Assembly: GCA_001803165.1 (NCBI GenBank)
Contig: MHAZ01000002.1
Location: forward strand, 1-64,000
Direction of reading: 5' to 3'
DNA: 64,000 nucleotides
From: Stygiobacter sp. RIFOXYC2_FULL_38_25
GTDB taxonomy: Bacteria > Bacteroidota > Ignavibacteria > Ignavibacteriales > Melioribacteraceae
Notes under the pieces: generated by a model
What the model saw: only the letters and a program-made list of their open reading frames with translations
Databases searched by the model: none
Told to the model about the DNA's origin: nothing
Program-made: the position numbers and the translations under genes
In this document: in pieces, positions 46,059 through 54,097 of the stretch
Numbering within the stretch: the first letter of the stretch is position 1
How the letters are laid out: every line of letters starts with the position of its first letter

Positions 46059-46112
46059 GGTATATCTCCTTTTTTTACATCTGAAATATCCCATTATTGG
46101 AGAAGATATCTT

Positions 46113-46126
46113 TTGACTTAAGTCGG
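46113..46126 (-). promoter_or_regulatory. candidate Crp/Fnr box
   Basis: TTGACTTAAGTCGG is close to the palindrome TTGAC-N4-GTCAA. It lies upstream of the DUF6448 gene and next to a Crp/Fnr gene. One site only, so it is tentative. Confidence 0.4.
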
Positions 46127-46161
46127 ATTTAATACTTTTTTAGAAGAGGGTAACAAAAACT

Positions 46162-46857
46162 CTATTTTGCTAAAGCTTTAATTTTACGCAGATCAAGAAC
46201 AAAAATTGATTTACCAGAAACACGGATTGTCTTTTCTTTTTGTAGTTTTCTTAGAAGCCGAGATAGCGTATCTGTGATTGTTCCAATGTATGAAGCGATA
46301 TTTTTTTTTGACAAGTTAATTCTAATAAAAGGCTCGGGAAGATTTTCTGTACCAGATTTTTTGATTTCTTCAAGGAGATATCTTGCAAAACGGTTGGTAA
46401 CTTCTTTGGTTGAAAGTTCTTCTACTTTTTGAGTAAGATGACGCATTTTTTTTGAAAATCCAACAAGCATATTAAAACAGATAGTAGAATTATTCTTGAT
46501 CAGATGCATAAATTCTTTATAAGGAATAAAGACTAAAACCGAATCGGATATTACTTGAGCATTTACGGGATAATTGCCCCCTTCAAAAAGTGGAACATCA
46601 CCGAATGACTCAAATGGTTTAATAAAATGAAGTATTGATTCCTTTCCCTCAAAAGATAATTTATAAATTTTAACCGAACCTTTCAAAAGTATGTAAAATC
46701 CTTTATAGGGATCCTCTTCCATAAATATGATTTCATTCTTTTTATAAGTACTGATCTTGCAAATAGAGATTATCTGGCTTGATTGCGTGGAAGTAAGTTC
46801 AGAGAACAATGGAAGGCTACTAATAGTTTCCGAAGTTATGTTTTGTTCGTTTTTCAT
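46162..46857 (-). CDS. Crp/Fnr-family regulator
   Basis: 231-residue regulator: a cNMP-binding-type beta barrel (residues 15-130, GFYILLKGSVKIYKL, FGDVPLF), a dimer helix, and a winged HTH with recognition segment SYIGTITDTLSRLLRKLQKE. No N-terminal Cys cluster is present, so it is not a classical Fe-S Fnr; DNR-like heme/NO sensing is possible. It lies just upstream of and co-directional with the DUF6448 and NOR-like genes, which suggests it controls them. Confidence 0.9.
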   Translation of the reverse strand: MKNEQNITSETISSLPLFSELTSTQSSQIISICKISTYKKNEIIFMEEDPYKGFYILLKGSVKIYKLSFEGKESILHFIKPFESFGDVPLFEGGNYPVNAQVISDSVLVFIPYKEFMHLIKNNSTICFNMLVGFSKKMRHLTQKVEELSTKEVTNRFARYLLEEIKKSGTENLPEPFIRINLSKKNIASYIGTITDTLSRLLRKLQKEKTIRVSGKSIFVLDLRKIKALAK

Positions 46858-47118
46858 AAGGAGTGCTGAACTATATGTGCAAATTTTTTAACAATTACAA
46901 GTTAAGGATTAAATAAATATTTATCATTATCTACGTTTAACGAAGCGAGATATATGTAATAGCTACTTAGAACTGTCAGTAAAAGTGGATTAAAGATCTC
47001 CCTAAAAGGAGGAAATGCGAATAATGGAATGAACACCGACGATTAGTATGAGGGAAGTGGGTCGGCTCAAAATAAAAAGCAGCCGGAGGGAAAAAAATAG
47101 CTTTGATGGCGGGATATT
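46858..47118. other. intergenic region
   Basis: 260 bp without a supported gene. It holds the Crp/Fnr promoter and the left edge of the tRNA-associated junction. Confidence 0.4.
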
Positions 47119-47140
47119 CACTGTCAATTTCACTGTCAAT
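47119..47140 (+). repeat. CACTGTCAAT direct repeat pair, left
   Basis: Two copies of CACTGTCAAT with a 12-bp period, 45 bp left of the tRNA fragment. A matching pair lies to its right at 47329-47349. The arrangement resembles recombinase arm sites around an attachment core. Confidence 0.6.
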
Positions 47141-47184
47141 GAAAAATAACTTATTTGCTTTTAACAAGTTATAACGATTGATGT

Positions 47185-47230
47185 ATGACTCTTAATCATC
47201 AGGTCGGGGGTTCGAATCCCCCAGGGAGCA
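47185..47230 (+). tRNA. 3' fragment of tRNA-Lys(CTT), probable attachment site
   Basis: It contains the anticodon stem ATGA/TCAT around loop CTCTTAA (anticodon CTT), a variable loop, a T-arm GGGGG-TTCGAAT-CCCCC, the 3' acceptor strand AGGGAGC and discriminator A. The 5' acceptor strand (GCTCCCT expected) and D-arm are absent upstream, so it is not a functional tRNA. A 3' tRNA remnant of this kind is the normal footprint of an integrated element (att site). Confidence 0.85.
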
Positions 47231-47237
47231 CAAAAAG

Positions 47238-47261
47238 CCCCGAAATCGCAAGAAATCGGGG
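47238..47261 (+). terminator. terminator after the tRNA fragment
   Basis: CCCCGA / TCGGGG stem followed by TTTT, 7 bp after the acceptor end. It was probably carried along with the tRNA 3' end. Confidence 0.65.
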
Positions 47262-47328
47262 TTTTACTTTTTGTCTTTTCGATAAATCTTTCCAATCTGA
47301 CATATTTTCAGTTACCATTTCGAAATTT

Positions 47329-47349
47329 CACTGTCAATTCACTGTCAAT
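47329..47349 (+). repeat. CACTGTCAAT direct repeat pair, right
   Basis: Two further copies of CACTGTCAAT with an 11-bp period, about 100 bp right of the tRNA fragment. Confidence 0.6.
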
Positions 47350-47392
47350 AAAAACGAATTAGTTGAAGATAGTGAACCGAGATGTTGCAATA

Positions 47393-47553
47393 ATTTCAAT
47401 TCTGTTGTAGCGCGATTTCGAAAAGTGAACATTACTTTACAATAAAACACTTCGAAGATCCCGCTGCTTTTAAGCGGGAAAGAGTGAGGTTATATTTTTC
47501 TCTCTTCGCGGAATTTCCGGTCGCTTCACTCACTTCAGCAATTCTACTGTAGT
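47393..47553 (-). CRISPR. degenerate CRISPR trailer/repeat relic
   Basis: At 47393-47422 a sequence matches about 23 of 30 positions of the array repeat (ATTTCAATTCTGTTGTAG, then CGCGATTTCG). At 47468-47527 a block aligns to the trailer at 1-66, including TCGCTTCACTCACTTCA, and runs directly into CAATTCTACTGTAGTAC, the 5' part of another repeat. So both the flank and the repeats of the main array recur 45 kb away in decayed form. Confidence 0.82.
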
Positions 47554-47559
47554 ACTGAA

Positions 47560-47595
47560 TCGTCCTAAATATCAGTTAACCTTTTTTTAGGACGA
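47560..47595 (+). terminator. terminator-like hairpin
   Basis: A perfect 10-bp stem TCGTCCTAAA / TTTAGGACGA, with a loop that contains a T-run. It lies at the right edge of the CRISPR relic and insulates the response-regulator gene. Confidence 0.55.
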
Positions 47596-47771
47596 CTCCT
47601 TCGGTTACTTTATTAATGGGCAATGCATACTATCCTAATAGCTTCCAACATGTTGTTTTTACAAAGTTATAGAGGTAAATTCAATTTGAACTTTCCGCTA
47701 ACGTTGAGCTACAAGTAAATTATCTATTCTTATAATCAATAGTAATATTTATAAACAATAATGGGTGCTTT
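47596..47771. other. upstream region of the response regulator
   Basis: Less than 180 bp with no gene; presumably the promoter of the LuxR-type regulator. The 31-nt motif found before other genes to the right is not present here. Confidence 0.4.
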
Positions 47772-48416
47772 CTGAAAAAAATTAAAATTTTGCTTGTTGA
47801 AGATAATCGGCTTCTGCGAGATGGACTTGAGTCTTTTCTAAAGAAACAAGAAGATATGCATGTTGTTGGTACTGTTGGCAACGGCGAAAACATCTTATCG
47901 CTTCTTGAAAAATTTAAACCGGCTATATTGCTGTTAGACCTAGGTCTTCGCAACCAGAACAGCATGCAAATTGTTAAACTTAGCAAGCAGCACAATCCTG
48001 ATGTGAAAATAATTGTTATGGACCTCATACCGCTTCAAGCAGATGTATTGGAATTTGTAGAAGCCGGTGTTTCGGGATTTATTCTTAAAGATGCAAACGA
48101 AAAAGATTTGTATGAAACTATCCGTTCCGTAAATCAAGGATTAAAAGTTTTACCAACTCACTTAATGGGCTCTCTTTTCTCCCAAATTGTTGAGCATGCG
48201 ATTAATGGAAGTACCACCTCTGTAATCATCGAGTCGGTTAGAATGACAAAGAGAGAGAAACAAGTTATTGAATTAATTGCCGAAGGATTCACAAATAAAG
48301 AAATAGCACAAACTCTACATCTCTCAACTTACACCATAAAGAGCCACGTTCATAACATTTTAGAAAAATTAGCAATTCATACTCGCGTACAAATAGCCAA
48401 CTATGCACATAAATAA
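47772..48416 (+). CDS. NarL/LuxR-family response regulator
   Basis: About 214-residue regulator with a receiver domain (ILLVEDNRLLRDGLESFLKK; phospho-Asp in ILLLDLGLR; Lys in GFILKDA) and a LuxR HTH (MTKREKQVIELIAEGFTNKE, then IAQTLHLSTYTIKSHVHNIL). No ATG gives the full receiver start: the frame contains KKIKILLVEDN preceded by CTG at 47772, while the first TTG (47790) would cut strand 1. A non-ATG start is therefore likely; the ATG at 47761 is out of frame. It is the first gene of the stress cluster and could bind the 31-nt motif. Confidence 0.88.
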   Translation: MKKIKILLVEDNRLLRDGLESFLKKQEDMHVVGTVGNGENILSLLEKFKPAILLLDLGLRNQNSMQIVKLSKQHNPDVKIIVMDLIPLQADVLEFVEAGVSGFILKDANEKDLYETIRSVNQGLKVLPTHLMGSLFSQIVEHAINGSTTSVIIESVRMTKREKQVIELIAEGFTNKEIAQTLHLSTYTIKSHVHNILEKLAIHTRVQIANYAHK

Positions 48417-48486
48417 TAAATATAGTAGCTGCTCTTAGTTGTGTATTCAACCATATACTTGTAAGAATCAAACCAGGTAGTTAGAT

Positions 48487-48517
48487 GTAATCCTTTTTTC
48501 ATCCTTTCGTACGATTG
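48487..48517 (+). promoter_or_regulatory. 31-nt regulon motif, copy 1
   Basis: Blocks GTAATCCT, TTTTTCATCC and TTTCGTACGATTG, without gaps relative to the other copies. It is 136 bp before the secreted barrel-like gene at 48653. Confidence 0.85.
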
Positions 48518-48652
48518 TATTCTTTCTAACCCAACACTACTTTTAACCATAAAATGATTTTTTGATTGCAGACTGTAATGAGCAGTTGGAAATGTTATTG
48601 CATGAATAAATCTATTTGTAAAACAAATCAAAAGGAAAAAGGAGTTACGGTT

Positions 48653-49150
48653 ATGAGAAAGAAAATCTTACCAATTATTTTTATTAGCATAATGATGCTA
48701 TTCACAATACCGGTTGCTGCACAAGATAGTGGATTCGGTCTTGGGATTGTATTTGGAGAGCCTACCGGATTGAGCGCAAAGCTCTGGACATCAAAAGTAA
48801 ATGCTTTTGATTTCGGTTTTGGTATATCAGCGGGAGGTGATAGAATCACATACAAAGGGAACTACGAATCAACCGGGCGTGTACATTTTCATATGGATTA
48901 TTTATGGCACTCTTTTAACGCAATAAGTTCTAGCGAAAGATTTCCACTCTATTATGGAATTGGTGGCAGGTTTAACAGCGGTGCAGGTTATGAATCATCT
49001 TTTGGTATAAGAGGCGTCTTAGGTATTGCATGGCTTCCTCGTTCAACACCTTTAGACATATTTTTAGAATTAGTGCCCGTATTACAACTTACGGCAGGTA
49101 CCGGCTTTGGAATTGATGCCGGGTTGGGAATAAGATATTTCTTTGATTAA
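48653..49150 (+). CDS. small outer membrane beta-barrel-like protein
   Basis: 165-residue protein; the signal peptide ends TIPVAAQ. Mature strands such as FGLGIVFGEPTGLSAKLWTS and RFPLYYGIGGRFNSGAGY suggest an 8-stranded barrel ending in an aromatic-rich strand (LGIRYFFD). The start is set by AAGGAG before the ATG at 48653; a longer frame has none. No family recognised. It is preceded by motif copy 1. Confidence 0.75.
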   Translation: MRKKILPIIFISIMMLFTIPVAAQDSGFGLGIVFGEPTGLSAKLWTSKVNAFDFGFGISAGGDRITYKGNYESTGRVHFHMDYLWHSFNAISSSERFPLYYGIGGRFNSGAGYESSFGIRGVLGIAWLPRSTPLDIFLELVPVLQLTAGTGFGIDAGLGIRYFFD

Positions 49151-49263
49151 GAGAACTTGGTAACAAGTGAAGTAAATAAAATTATCTATTCCTGCGGGCA
49201 CAGTAGATTGCTTCACTGTGCCCGCATTTGTAAGATTTCATTTTTCAGTCCACCACAGAATAT

Positions 49264-49294
49264 CTAATCCCTTTTTCATCCTTTTGGGTGATTG
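49264..49294 (+). promoter_or_regulatory. 31-nt regulon motif, copy 2
   Basis: CTAATCCC, TTTTTCATCC, TTTTGGGTGATTG. It lies 50 bp before the kinase start at 49344. A longer kinase frame would run through it, which argues for the shorter start. Confidence 0.75.
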
Positions 49295-49343
49295 CATTTA
49301 CACCCTAATGATTGCATTTTTTGTCGAATTCATGGGTAGGGTA

Positions 49344-51653
49344 ATGACAAAAAGTAGTATAAAAGAGGAAATGAAATCAGATGATAATTCTCCTCGCTCA
49401 AAAACTAATCTGAAATCCATTGATAACATAAATGAATTTGCGGAAAATATAATAAACACAGTTCACGAACCATTACTCATTCTTGATAAAGACTTACGGG
49501 TAGTAGCAGCCAGCCGGTCGTTTTATAATTTTTTCAAAGTTGATTTTGAAGAAACTATTGGAAAACTAAATTATGATTTGGGAAACCGGCAATGGAATAT
49601 TCCTAAACTGAAAGAGTTGTTAGAGACAATCCTTCCCGAAAAATCAATATTTGATGACTATGAAGTTGAACACAATTTTTCTGCAATTGGAAAACGTACA
49701 TTATTATTAAATGCCCGGCAAATTGATAGAAACTTAGCTGAAGAAAAATTTATTCTTATAGCTATTGAGGATATTACCAAACGTAAACTTGCGGAAGAGG
49801 CTCGGTTGTCATCGGAAAACCGCTACCGCCGCCTTTTTGAAACTGCAAAAGATGGAATCCTTATTCTTGACGCAGAAACCGGAAAGATTACCGACGTAAA
49901 TCCATTTCTAATTGATTTACTTGGTTACTCAAAGGAGCAATTTATTGAAAAAGAAATTTGGGAGATTGGATTCTTCAAGGACATAGCTGCTAATAAAGAT
50001 AAATTTTTAGAATTGCAACGGAAAGAATATGTCCGTTATGAAAACTTACCGCTTGAGACAACAGATGGACGAAAAATCAATGTTGAATTTGTAAGCAATG
50101 TGTATTTGGTAAATGAACAAAGGGTAATTCAGTGTAATATACGTGATATAACCGAGCGTGAACGCGCGGAAGTTAAACTGCGTAGAAGCGAAGAAAAATT
50201 CTCTTCAGCTTTCCGCTCCGCATCTTATGCGCTGATTATCACAAGACTATCAGATGGAAAAATTATTGAAGTCAATGATGCTTTTTTTGTGAATACCGGA
50301 TACACTTCTGAAGAAGCAGTTGGAAAGACCACAGTGGAGTTAAATCTTTGGGTAGATGAGAACGACCGCAATTTTGTTATTTCGGAATTATTGAGGGGAA
50401 AAAGAATATCCAGTAAATCATTTTCGTTTAGGAAAAAATCCGGTCACTTTCTGATAGGCTTATTCTCTGCTGAATTAATTACAATACAAATGGAAAAATG
50501 TATTCTATCCAGTATAAATGATATCACCGAGCTCAAACGTATAGAAGATGCATTAATAAAAAGTGAAACTGAATTTCGAATTCTTGCCGAGTCCATGCCG
50601 CAAATGGTCTGGATTACTAGACCGGATGGTTGGAATATTTATTTTAATCAACAGTGGTTGGATTATACAGGACAAACACTTGAGGAGAGTTACGGTCATG
50701 GCTGGAATAAACCATTCCATCCGGAAGACCAGCAGCATGCTTGGGATGCCTGGCAAAACGCCACACAAAATAACGCCACCTATTCGATTGAATCCCGCCT
50801 TCGCCGCGCAGATGGTGTATATAAATGGTTTCTTGTTCGCGGAGTACCGATTATGGATGCAAGTGGCAAGATTCTCAAATGGTTTGGTACTTGTACCAAT
50901 ATCAATGGATTAAAACTTGTTGAGCAAGAATTGATAAAGGCTAAAGAGAAAGCCGAAGAATCCGATAAATTGAAAACAGAATTTCTTGCGCAGATGTCTC
51001 ATGAAATTAGAACGCCATTAAATATCATACTTGGTAATGCCGAATATCTAAATGATTCATTTTGTGATAAAATGGATTTGGATGCTCGTAATTGTTTTGA
51101 AGGTATTGATCTGGCTTCAAAAAGAATTATTAGAACTGTAGATTTGATTCTCAATGTATCGGAATTACAAACCAGCGGTTACATACCGGATTTACGAAGA
51201 GTTGATCTCCATTCTGTTATACTTAGTAAATTATATCAAGAGCATCAGCTTTCTGCAAAGAAAAAAGGATTAGAGTTAATATATACGTGTAAAGATAAAG
51301 ACGCGAATATAATTGCTGATGAATACAGTATAACCCAAGTCTTTGCTAACTTGATTGATAACGCAATCAAATACACCGAAAAGGGTAAAGTTGAAATACT
51401 TTTAGAAAAGAATAGTACGGGCGCTATTATAGTGAAGATAAAGGATACCGGGATTGGAATGAGTACGGAATTTCTTCCCAAAGTGTTTGATCCGTTCGTT
51501 CAAGAAGAGCAAGGTTATACAAGAAGTTTTGATGGAAATGGACTAGGTTTGGCGCTTGTAAAAAACTACTGCAAAATTAACAATGCACAAATAGAAATAG
51601 AGAGTAAAAAAAATATCGGTTCGACTTTTAGAGTAACATTTAGTAAAGGCTAA
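49344..51653 (+). CDS. multi-PAS sensor histidine kinase
   Basis: About 769-residue soluble kinase without membrane spans in this form. Four PAS domains (HEPLLILDKDLRVVAASRSF; KDGILILDAETGKITDVNPF; ALIITRLSDGKIIEVNDAFF; PQMVWITRPDGWNIYFNQQW) precede HisKA with MSHEIRTPLNIILGNAEYL and a HATPase with FANLIDNAIKYTE, DTGIGMS and GNGLGLALVKNY. The start at 49344 follows a GGGTAGGG site and lies after motif copy 2. A CheY-like receiver gene follows 54 bp downstream and is the obvious phospho-acceptor. Confidence 0.9.
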   Translation: MTKSSIKEEMKSDDNSPRSKTNLKSIDNINEFAENIINTVHEPLLILDKDLRVVAASRSFYNFFKVDFEETIGKLNYDLGNRQWNIPKLKELLETILPEKSIFDDYEVEHNFSAIGKRTLLLNARQIDRNLAEEKFILIAIEDITKRKLAEEARLSSENRYRRLFETAKDGILILDAETGKITDVNPFLIDLLGYSKEQFIEKEIWEIGFFKDIAANKDKFLELQRKEYVRYENLPLETTDGRKINVEFVSNVYLVNEQRVIQCNIRDITERERAEVKLRRSEEKFSSAFRSASYALIITRLSDGKIIEVNDAFFVNTGYTSEEAVGKTTVELNLWVDENDRNFVISELLRGKRISSKSFSFRKKSGHFLIGLFSAELITIQMEKCILSSINDITELKRIEDALIKSETEFRILAESMPQMVWITRPDGWNIYFNQQWLDYTGQTLEESYGHGWNKPFHPEDQQHAWDAWQNATQNNATYSIESRLRRADGVYKWFLVRGVPIMDASGKILKWFGTCTNINGLKLVEQELIKAKEKAEESDKLKTEFLAQMSHEIRTPLNIILGNAEYLNDSFCDKMDLDARNCFEGIDLASKRIIRTVDLILNVSELQTSGYIPDLRRVDLHSVILSKLYQEHQLSAKKKGLELIYTCKDKDANIIADEYSITQVFANLIDNAIKYTEKGKVEILLEKNSTGAIIVKIKDTGIGMSTEFLPKVFDPFVQEEQGYTRSFDGNGLGLALVKNYCKINNAQIEIESKKNIGSTFRVTFSKG

Positions 51654-51707
51654 TTCAAAATCGCATCACAGAAAATTTATATTGTATAAACTATTAAGGC
51701 TTATTAT

Positions 51708-52106
51708 ATGAAAAAGCTCCTAATTGTAGAGGATGATGATTTATCGCAAAAAGTTTTGAAAATGATTTTCATAAAAGATTATGAAATGGATTTTTGTGAA
51801 TCAGCAGAAGAGTTCTATGAAAAATTCAGTAAAGAAAACTACGATCTAATTATAATGGATATCTCCTTGAAGGGAACTAAAAATGGTTTTGAGTTAATGA
51901 AAGAGATGAAGGCAATTCCATTACATTCATGTACACCCATACTATGCTTTACTGCACATGCGCAGGCTAAAATGAGGGAAACAGCATTCGAATCCGGTAC
52001 AGATCTTTTTATAACAAAACCGGTTAGTAATAAAGTACTTAAAGAAGCAGTATTGCTTCTATTGCCTATAGAAATGGTAAAGGAAAGAAAGGCATGGTCA
52101 GCATAA
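51708..52106 (+). CDS. CheY-like single-domain response regulator
   Basis: 132-residue receiver with no output domain: LLIVEDDDLSQKVLKMIF, phospho-Asp in LIIMDISLKGTKNG, Thr in ILCFTAHAQAK, Lys in LFITKPVSNK. It directly follows the PAS kinase and is probably its phosphate acceptor or relay, passing signal to the LuxR-type regulator at 47772 or elsewhere. Confidence 0.92.
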   Translation: MKKLLIVEDDDLSQKVLKMIFIKDYEMDFCESAEEFYEKFSKENYDLIIMDISLKGTKNGFELMKEMKAIPLHSCTPILCFTAHAQAKMRETAFESGTDLFITKPVSNKVLKEAVLLLLPIEMVKERKAWSA

Positions 52107-52147
52107 TAAATAATTTGGTTCTCTTCCTTAATTTGTATGAAAAGTAG

Positions 52148-52178
52148 TAGTTCCTTTTTCATCCTTTCGCACGATTGT
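52148..52178 (+). promoter_or_regulatory. 31-nt regulon motif, copy 3
   Basis: GTAGTTCC, TTTTTCATCC, TTTCGCACGATTG. Identical over 31 nt to copy 5. 86 bp before the small lipoprotein gene at 52265. Confidence 0.9.
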
Positions 52179-52264
52179 ACGAAGCAGCTTGTAATCCTAT
52201 CTTTTTACTAAGCATTAATCAGAGTATTAATGAATTGTACTACAACACGAAAAGGAGACCTATC

Positions 52265-52396
52265 GTGAAAAAGCTGAACGTAATAATCTTAATATTAATT
52301 TTTGGAGTATCAACATTTCTATGCAGCTGCACTGCTTCTGGTGGTGTTTCGGTTGGAAAGAAACAGAACATCAGTACCGCTAATCACAATAAGTAG
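52265..52396 (+). CDS. small lipoprotein (43 residues), paralog 1
   Basis: GTG start (AAAAGGAGACC upstream) giving a signal peptide with a lipobox near LCSCTASGG and a tail of about 20 residues. It is paralogous to the 43-residue lipoprotein at 55831-55962: both share KKL at the start, CSC at the lipobox, and a GK..Q-type tail. Each follows the 31-nt motif at the same distance and precedes a single small membrane protein. Function unknown; probably an envelope-stress lipoprotein. Confidence 0.82.
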   Translation: MKKLNVIILILIFGVSTFLCSCTASGGVSVGKKQNISTANHNK

Positions 52397-52411
52397 TACG
52401 AGGAAGATCGG

Positions 52412-52597
52412 ATGTCTAACTTTGCAATATTCTTAATAGGAACTGCCTTTGTTACTTTAGGATTAGCTTTTTCTGCACATAAACTTGGTGCAACACCAAT
52501 TTGGATTAGCATAGGTTCACTAATAATAGTTGGCTTAGGAATAATGATTGCAGTTTCGAAAACCCGGACTAAAGAAAAATCCGGCAATGATAAATAA
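52412..52597 (+). CDS. small two-span membrane protein
   Basis: 61-residue protein with two hydrophobic segments (FAIFLIGTAFVTLGLAF and PIWISIGSLIIVGLGIMIAV) and a basic tail. It starts 15 bp after the lipoprotein stop, with GAGGAAG before the ATG. No family recognised. It occupies the same place relative to the lipoprotein as the small membrane protein at 55959-56096. Confidence 0.78.
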   Translation: MSNFAIFLIGTAFVTLGLAFSAHKLGATPIWISIGSLIIVGLGIMIAVSKTRTKEKSGNDK

Positions 52598-52611
52598 TTT
52601 TTAGTCCGATC

Positions 52612-53553
52612 ATGAGAGCTTCATATAAAATAGACCGCTTAAAAATATTGATGCTATTTGTCATAGCGTTTTATATTTCAAGTTGTGCTCAATCAATACC
52701 CGCTCTGAAATATACAACTCACAGCTCGACTTATACTTACTCACCCGATATCGAAATAAATTATGAAATGATTGGTCATGGAAGAAAAAAGATGGTTTTT
52801 GTACATGGCTTTGGCACTTCATTGCATACCTGGGATGATATTAAAGAATTATTTTCCAAAGATGAGTTCACATTATATCTTCTTGATATGAAAGGCTTTG
52901 GCAATTCCTCTAAACCAGAAGACGATAAATATTCAATTCAAGAACAAGCAAACATAGTTGCGGGATTTATAAGAAAGATTAATTCGAGGTCTCTGTATCT
53001 CATTGGGCATTCTTATGGAGGTGGAGTTGCTTTGCAGGCTGATATATTATTAGCCAAGGATAAAAGTAAAAAGTGGGTTGATAAACTTGTTCTAATAGAT
53101 TGCCTAGCATATATGCAAGATGCCCCAGTGTTTATTGATTTATTAACCATACCGGTAGTTAACAAATTATCGTTTCAGCTTCCAAACAGTTATAAAGCCG
53201 AATTTATACTTGGCAAAGTATTTTTTAATAAGAGTCTAATTAACGAAAAATTAATTGAAAGATATGCCTCTTATTATTATGGCGAGAATATCCCATACAC
53301 ATTCATCACTACGGCAGAGCAAATTAATCCTGTCGAATATGAAAAATTGATAGAAGCCTATAAATCCATAACAACCAAATGTTTGATATTATGGGGTGAT
53401 AATGATTCTATTTTGTCTTTAGAAAATGGAATTAGACTCAGCAAGGAAATGCCTAACGCGCGAATAGAAATTATTAGCGAGTGCGGACATGTACCTCATG
53501 AAGAAAAACCCTATGTTATTTTTAGTAGGATGCTGATGTTTTTAAAAAAATAA
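52612..53553 (+). CDS. alpha/beta hydrolase lipoprotein
   Basis: 313-residue hydrolase with a lipobox (FYISSCAQS). The fold shows the oxyanion motif FVHGFGTSLHTW, the nucleophile elbow LIGHSYGGG (Ser), the acid in LWGDND, and His in SECGHVPHEEKP. So it is an active esterase-like enzyme anchored to a membrane. Substrate unknown. It starts 14 bp after the membrane protein gene and belongs to the same operon under motif copy 3. Confidence 0.88.
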   Translation: MRASYKIDRLKILMLFVIAFYISSCAQSIPALKYTTHSSTYTYSPDIEINYEMIGHGRKKMVFVHGFGTSLHTWDDIKELFSKDEFTLYLLDMKGFGNSSKPEDDKYSIQEQANIVAGFIRKINSRSLYLIGHSYGGGVALQADILLAKDKSKKWVDKLVLIDCLAYMQDAPVFIDLLTIPVVNKLSFQLPNSYKAEFILGKVFFNKSLINEKLIERYASYYYGENIPYTFITTAEQINPVEYEKLIEAYKSITTKCLILWGDNDSILSLENGIRLSKEMPNARIEIISECGHVPHEEKPYVIFSRMLMFLKK

Positions 53554-53628
53554 ACGAAATAGAGCAGATGTTTATGTAAGGAATTATACAGTTTAATTTG
53601 AAGAAATAAACATGCTCATGGAGAAATA

Positions 53629-53919
53629 ATGATTAATCTTTATGAAAGAGGGCAGCTGATTGGAACAATCCAACAATTTGAATTCCACCAGGGGCATAAA
53701 GAAGTGGTGAGTGTTCCATTTGGAGGCGTTCATTTTATTCAAGGCAGAAGGGAAGCTGATGTTGTTACATTTCAATTACCGGCTTTTCATGATTCAAATG
53801 GAATACATGAATTGGTAGATGAAGAAGGAAACGTAATGGAAATTACATTCGTGAATGTTTCTTCTTCTAATAATACTACGTTTATTAAAGCGTATGTACA
53901 GTCGATAAGAAAATCGTAG
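53629..53919 (+). CDS. hypothetical protein
   Basis: 96-residue protein, beta-rich (IGTIQQFEFHQGHKEVVSVP, VMEITFVNVSSSNNTTFIKA), with no signal peptide. I do not recognise it. GAGAAATA precedes the start weakly. It lies 75 bp after the hydrolase and before motif copy 4. Confidence 0.65.
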   Translation: MINLYERGQLIGTIQQFEFHQGHKEVVSVPFGGVHFIQGRREADVVTFQLPAFHDSNGIHELVDEEGNVMEITFVNVSSSNNTTFIKAYVQSIRKS

Positions 53920-53971
53920 CACAATTTTATCCATTAGGTAGAAACAGAATCTAATAATCACACCCAAAGAA

Positions 53972-54002
53972 GTAGTTCCCTTTTCATCCTCTTGCTCGAT
54001 TG
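53972..54002 (+). promoter_or_regulatory. 31-nt regulon motif, copy 4
   Basis: GTAGTTCC, CTTTTCATCC, TCTTGCTCGATTG. 95 bp before the OmpA-type gene. Confidence 0.88.
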
Positions 54003-54097
54003 TTGTGACGCAAGTATGAGTTTATCTTTCTTTCAATATTCATCGTGTTAATTACTCACATGGGTGATTTCTTATTAAAATTAATCAAGGAGCTACA

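Noticed and set aside
47185..47445. 86-codon plus-strand frame starting in the tRNA fragment
   Set aside because: It translates tRNA, terminator and repeat sequence (for example GGSNPPGST), a usual false frame at tRNA 3' ends.
48483..49296. Interpreting the 31-nt motif as a second CRISPR or a tandem repeat
   Set aside because: Copies are dispersed by 0.3-5 kb, all upstream of genes and in one orientation, without spacer-like regularity.
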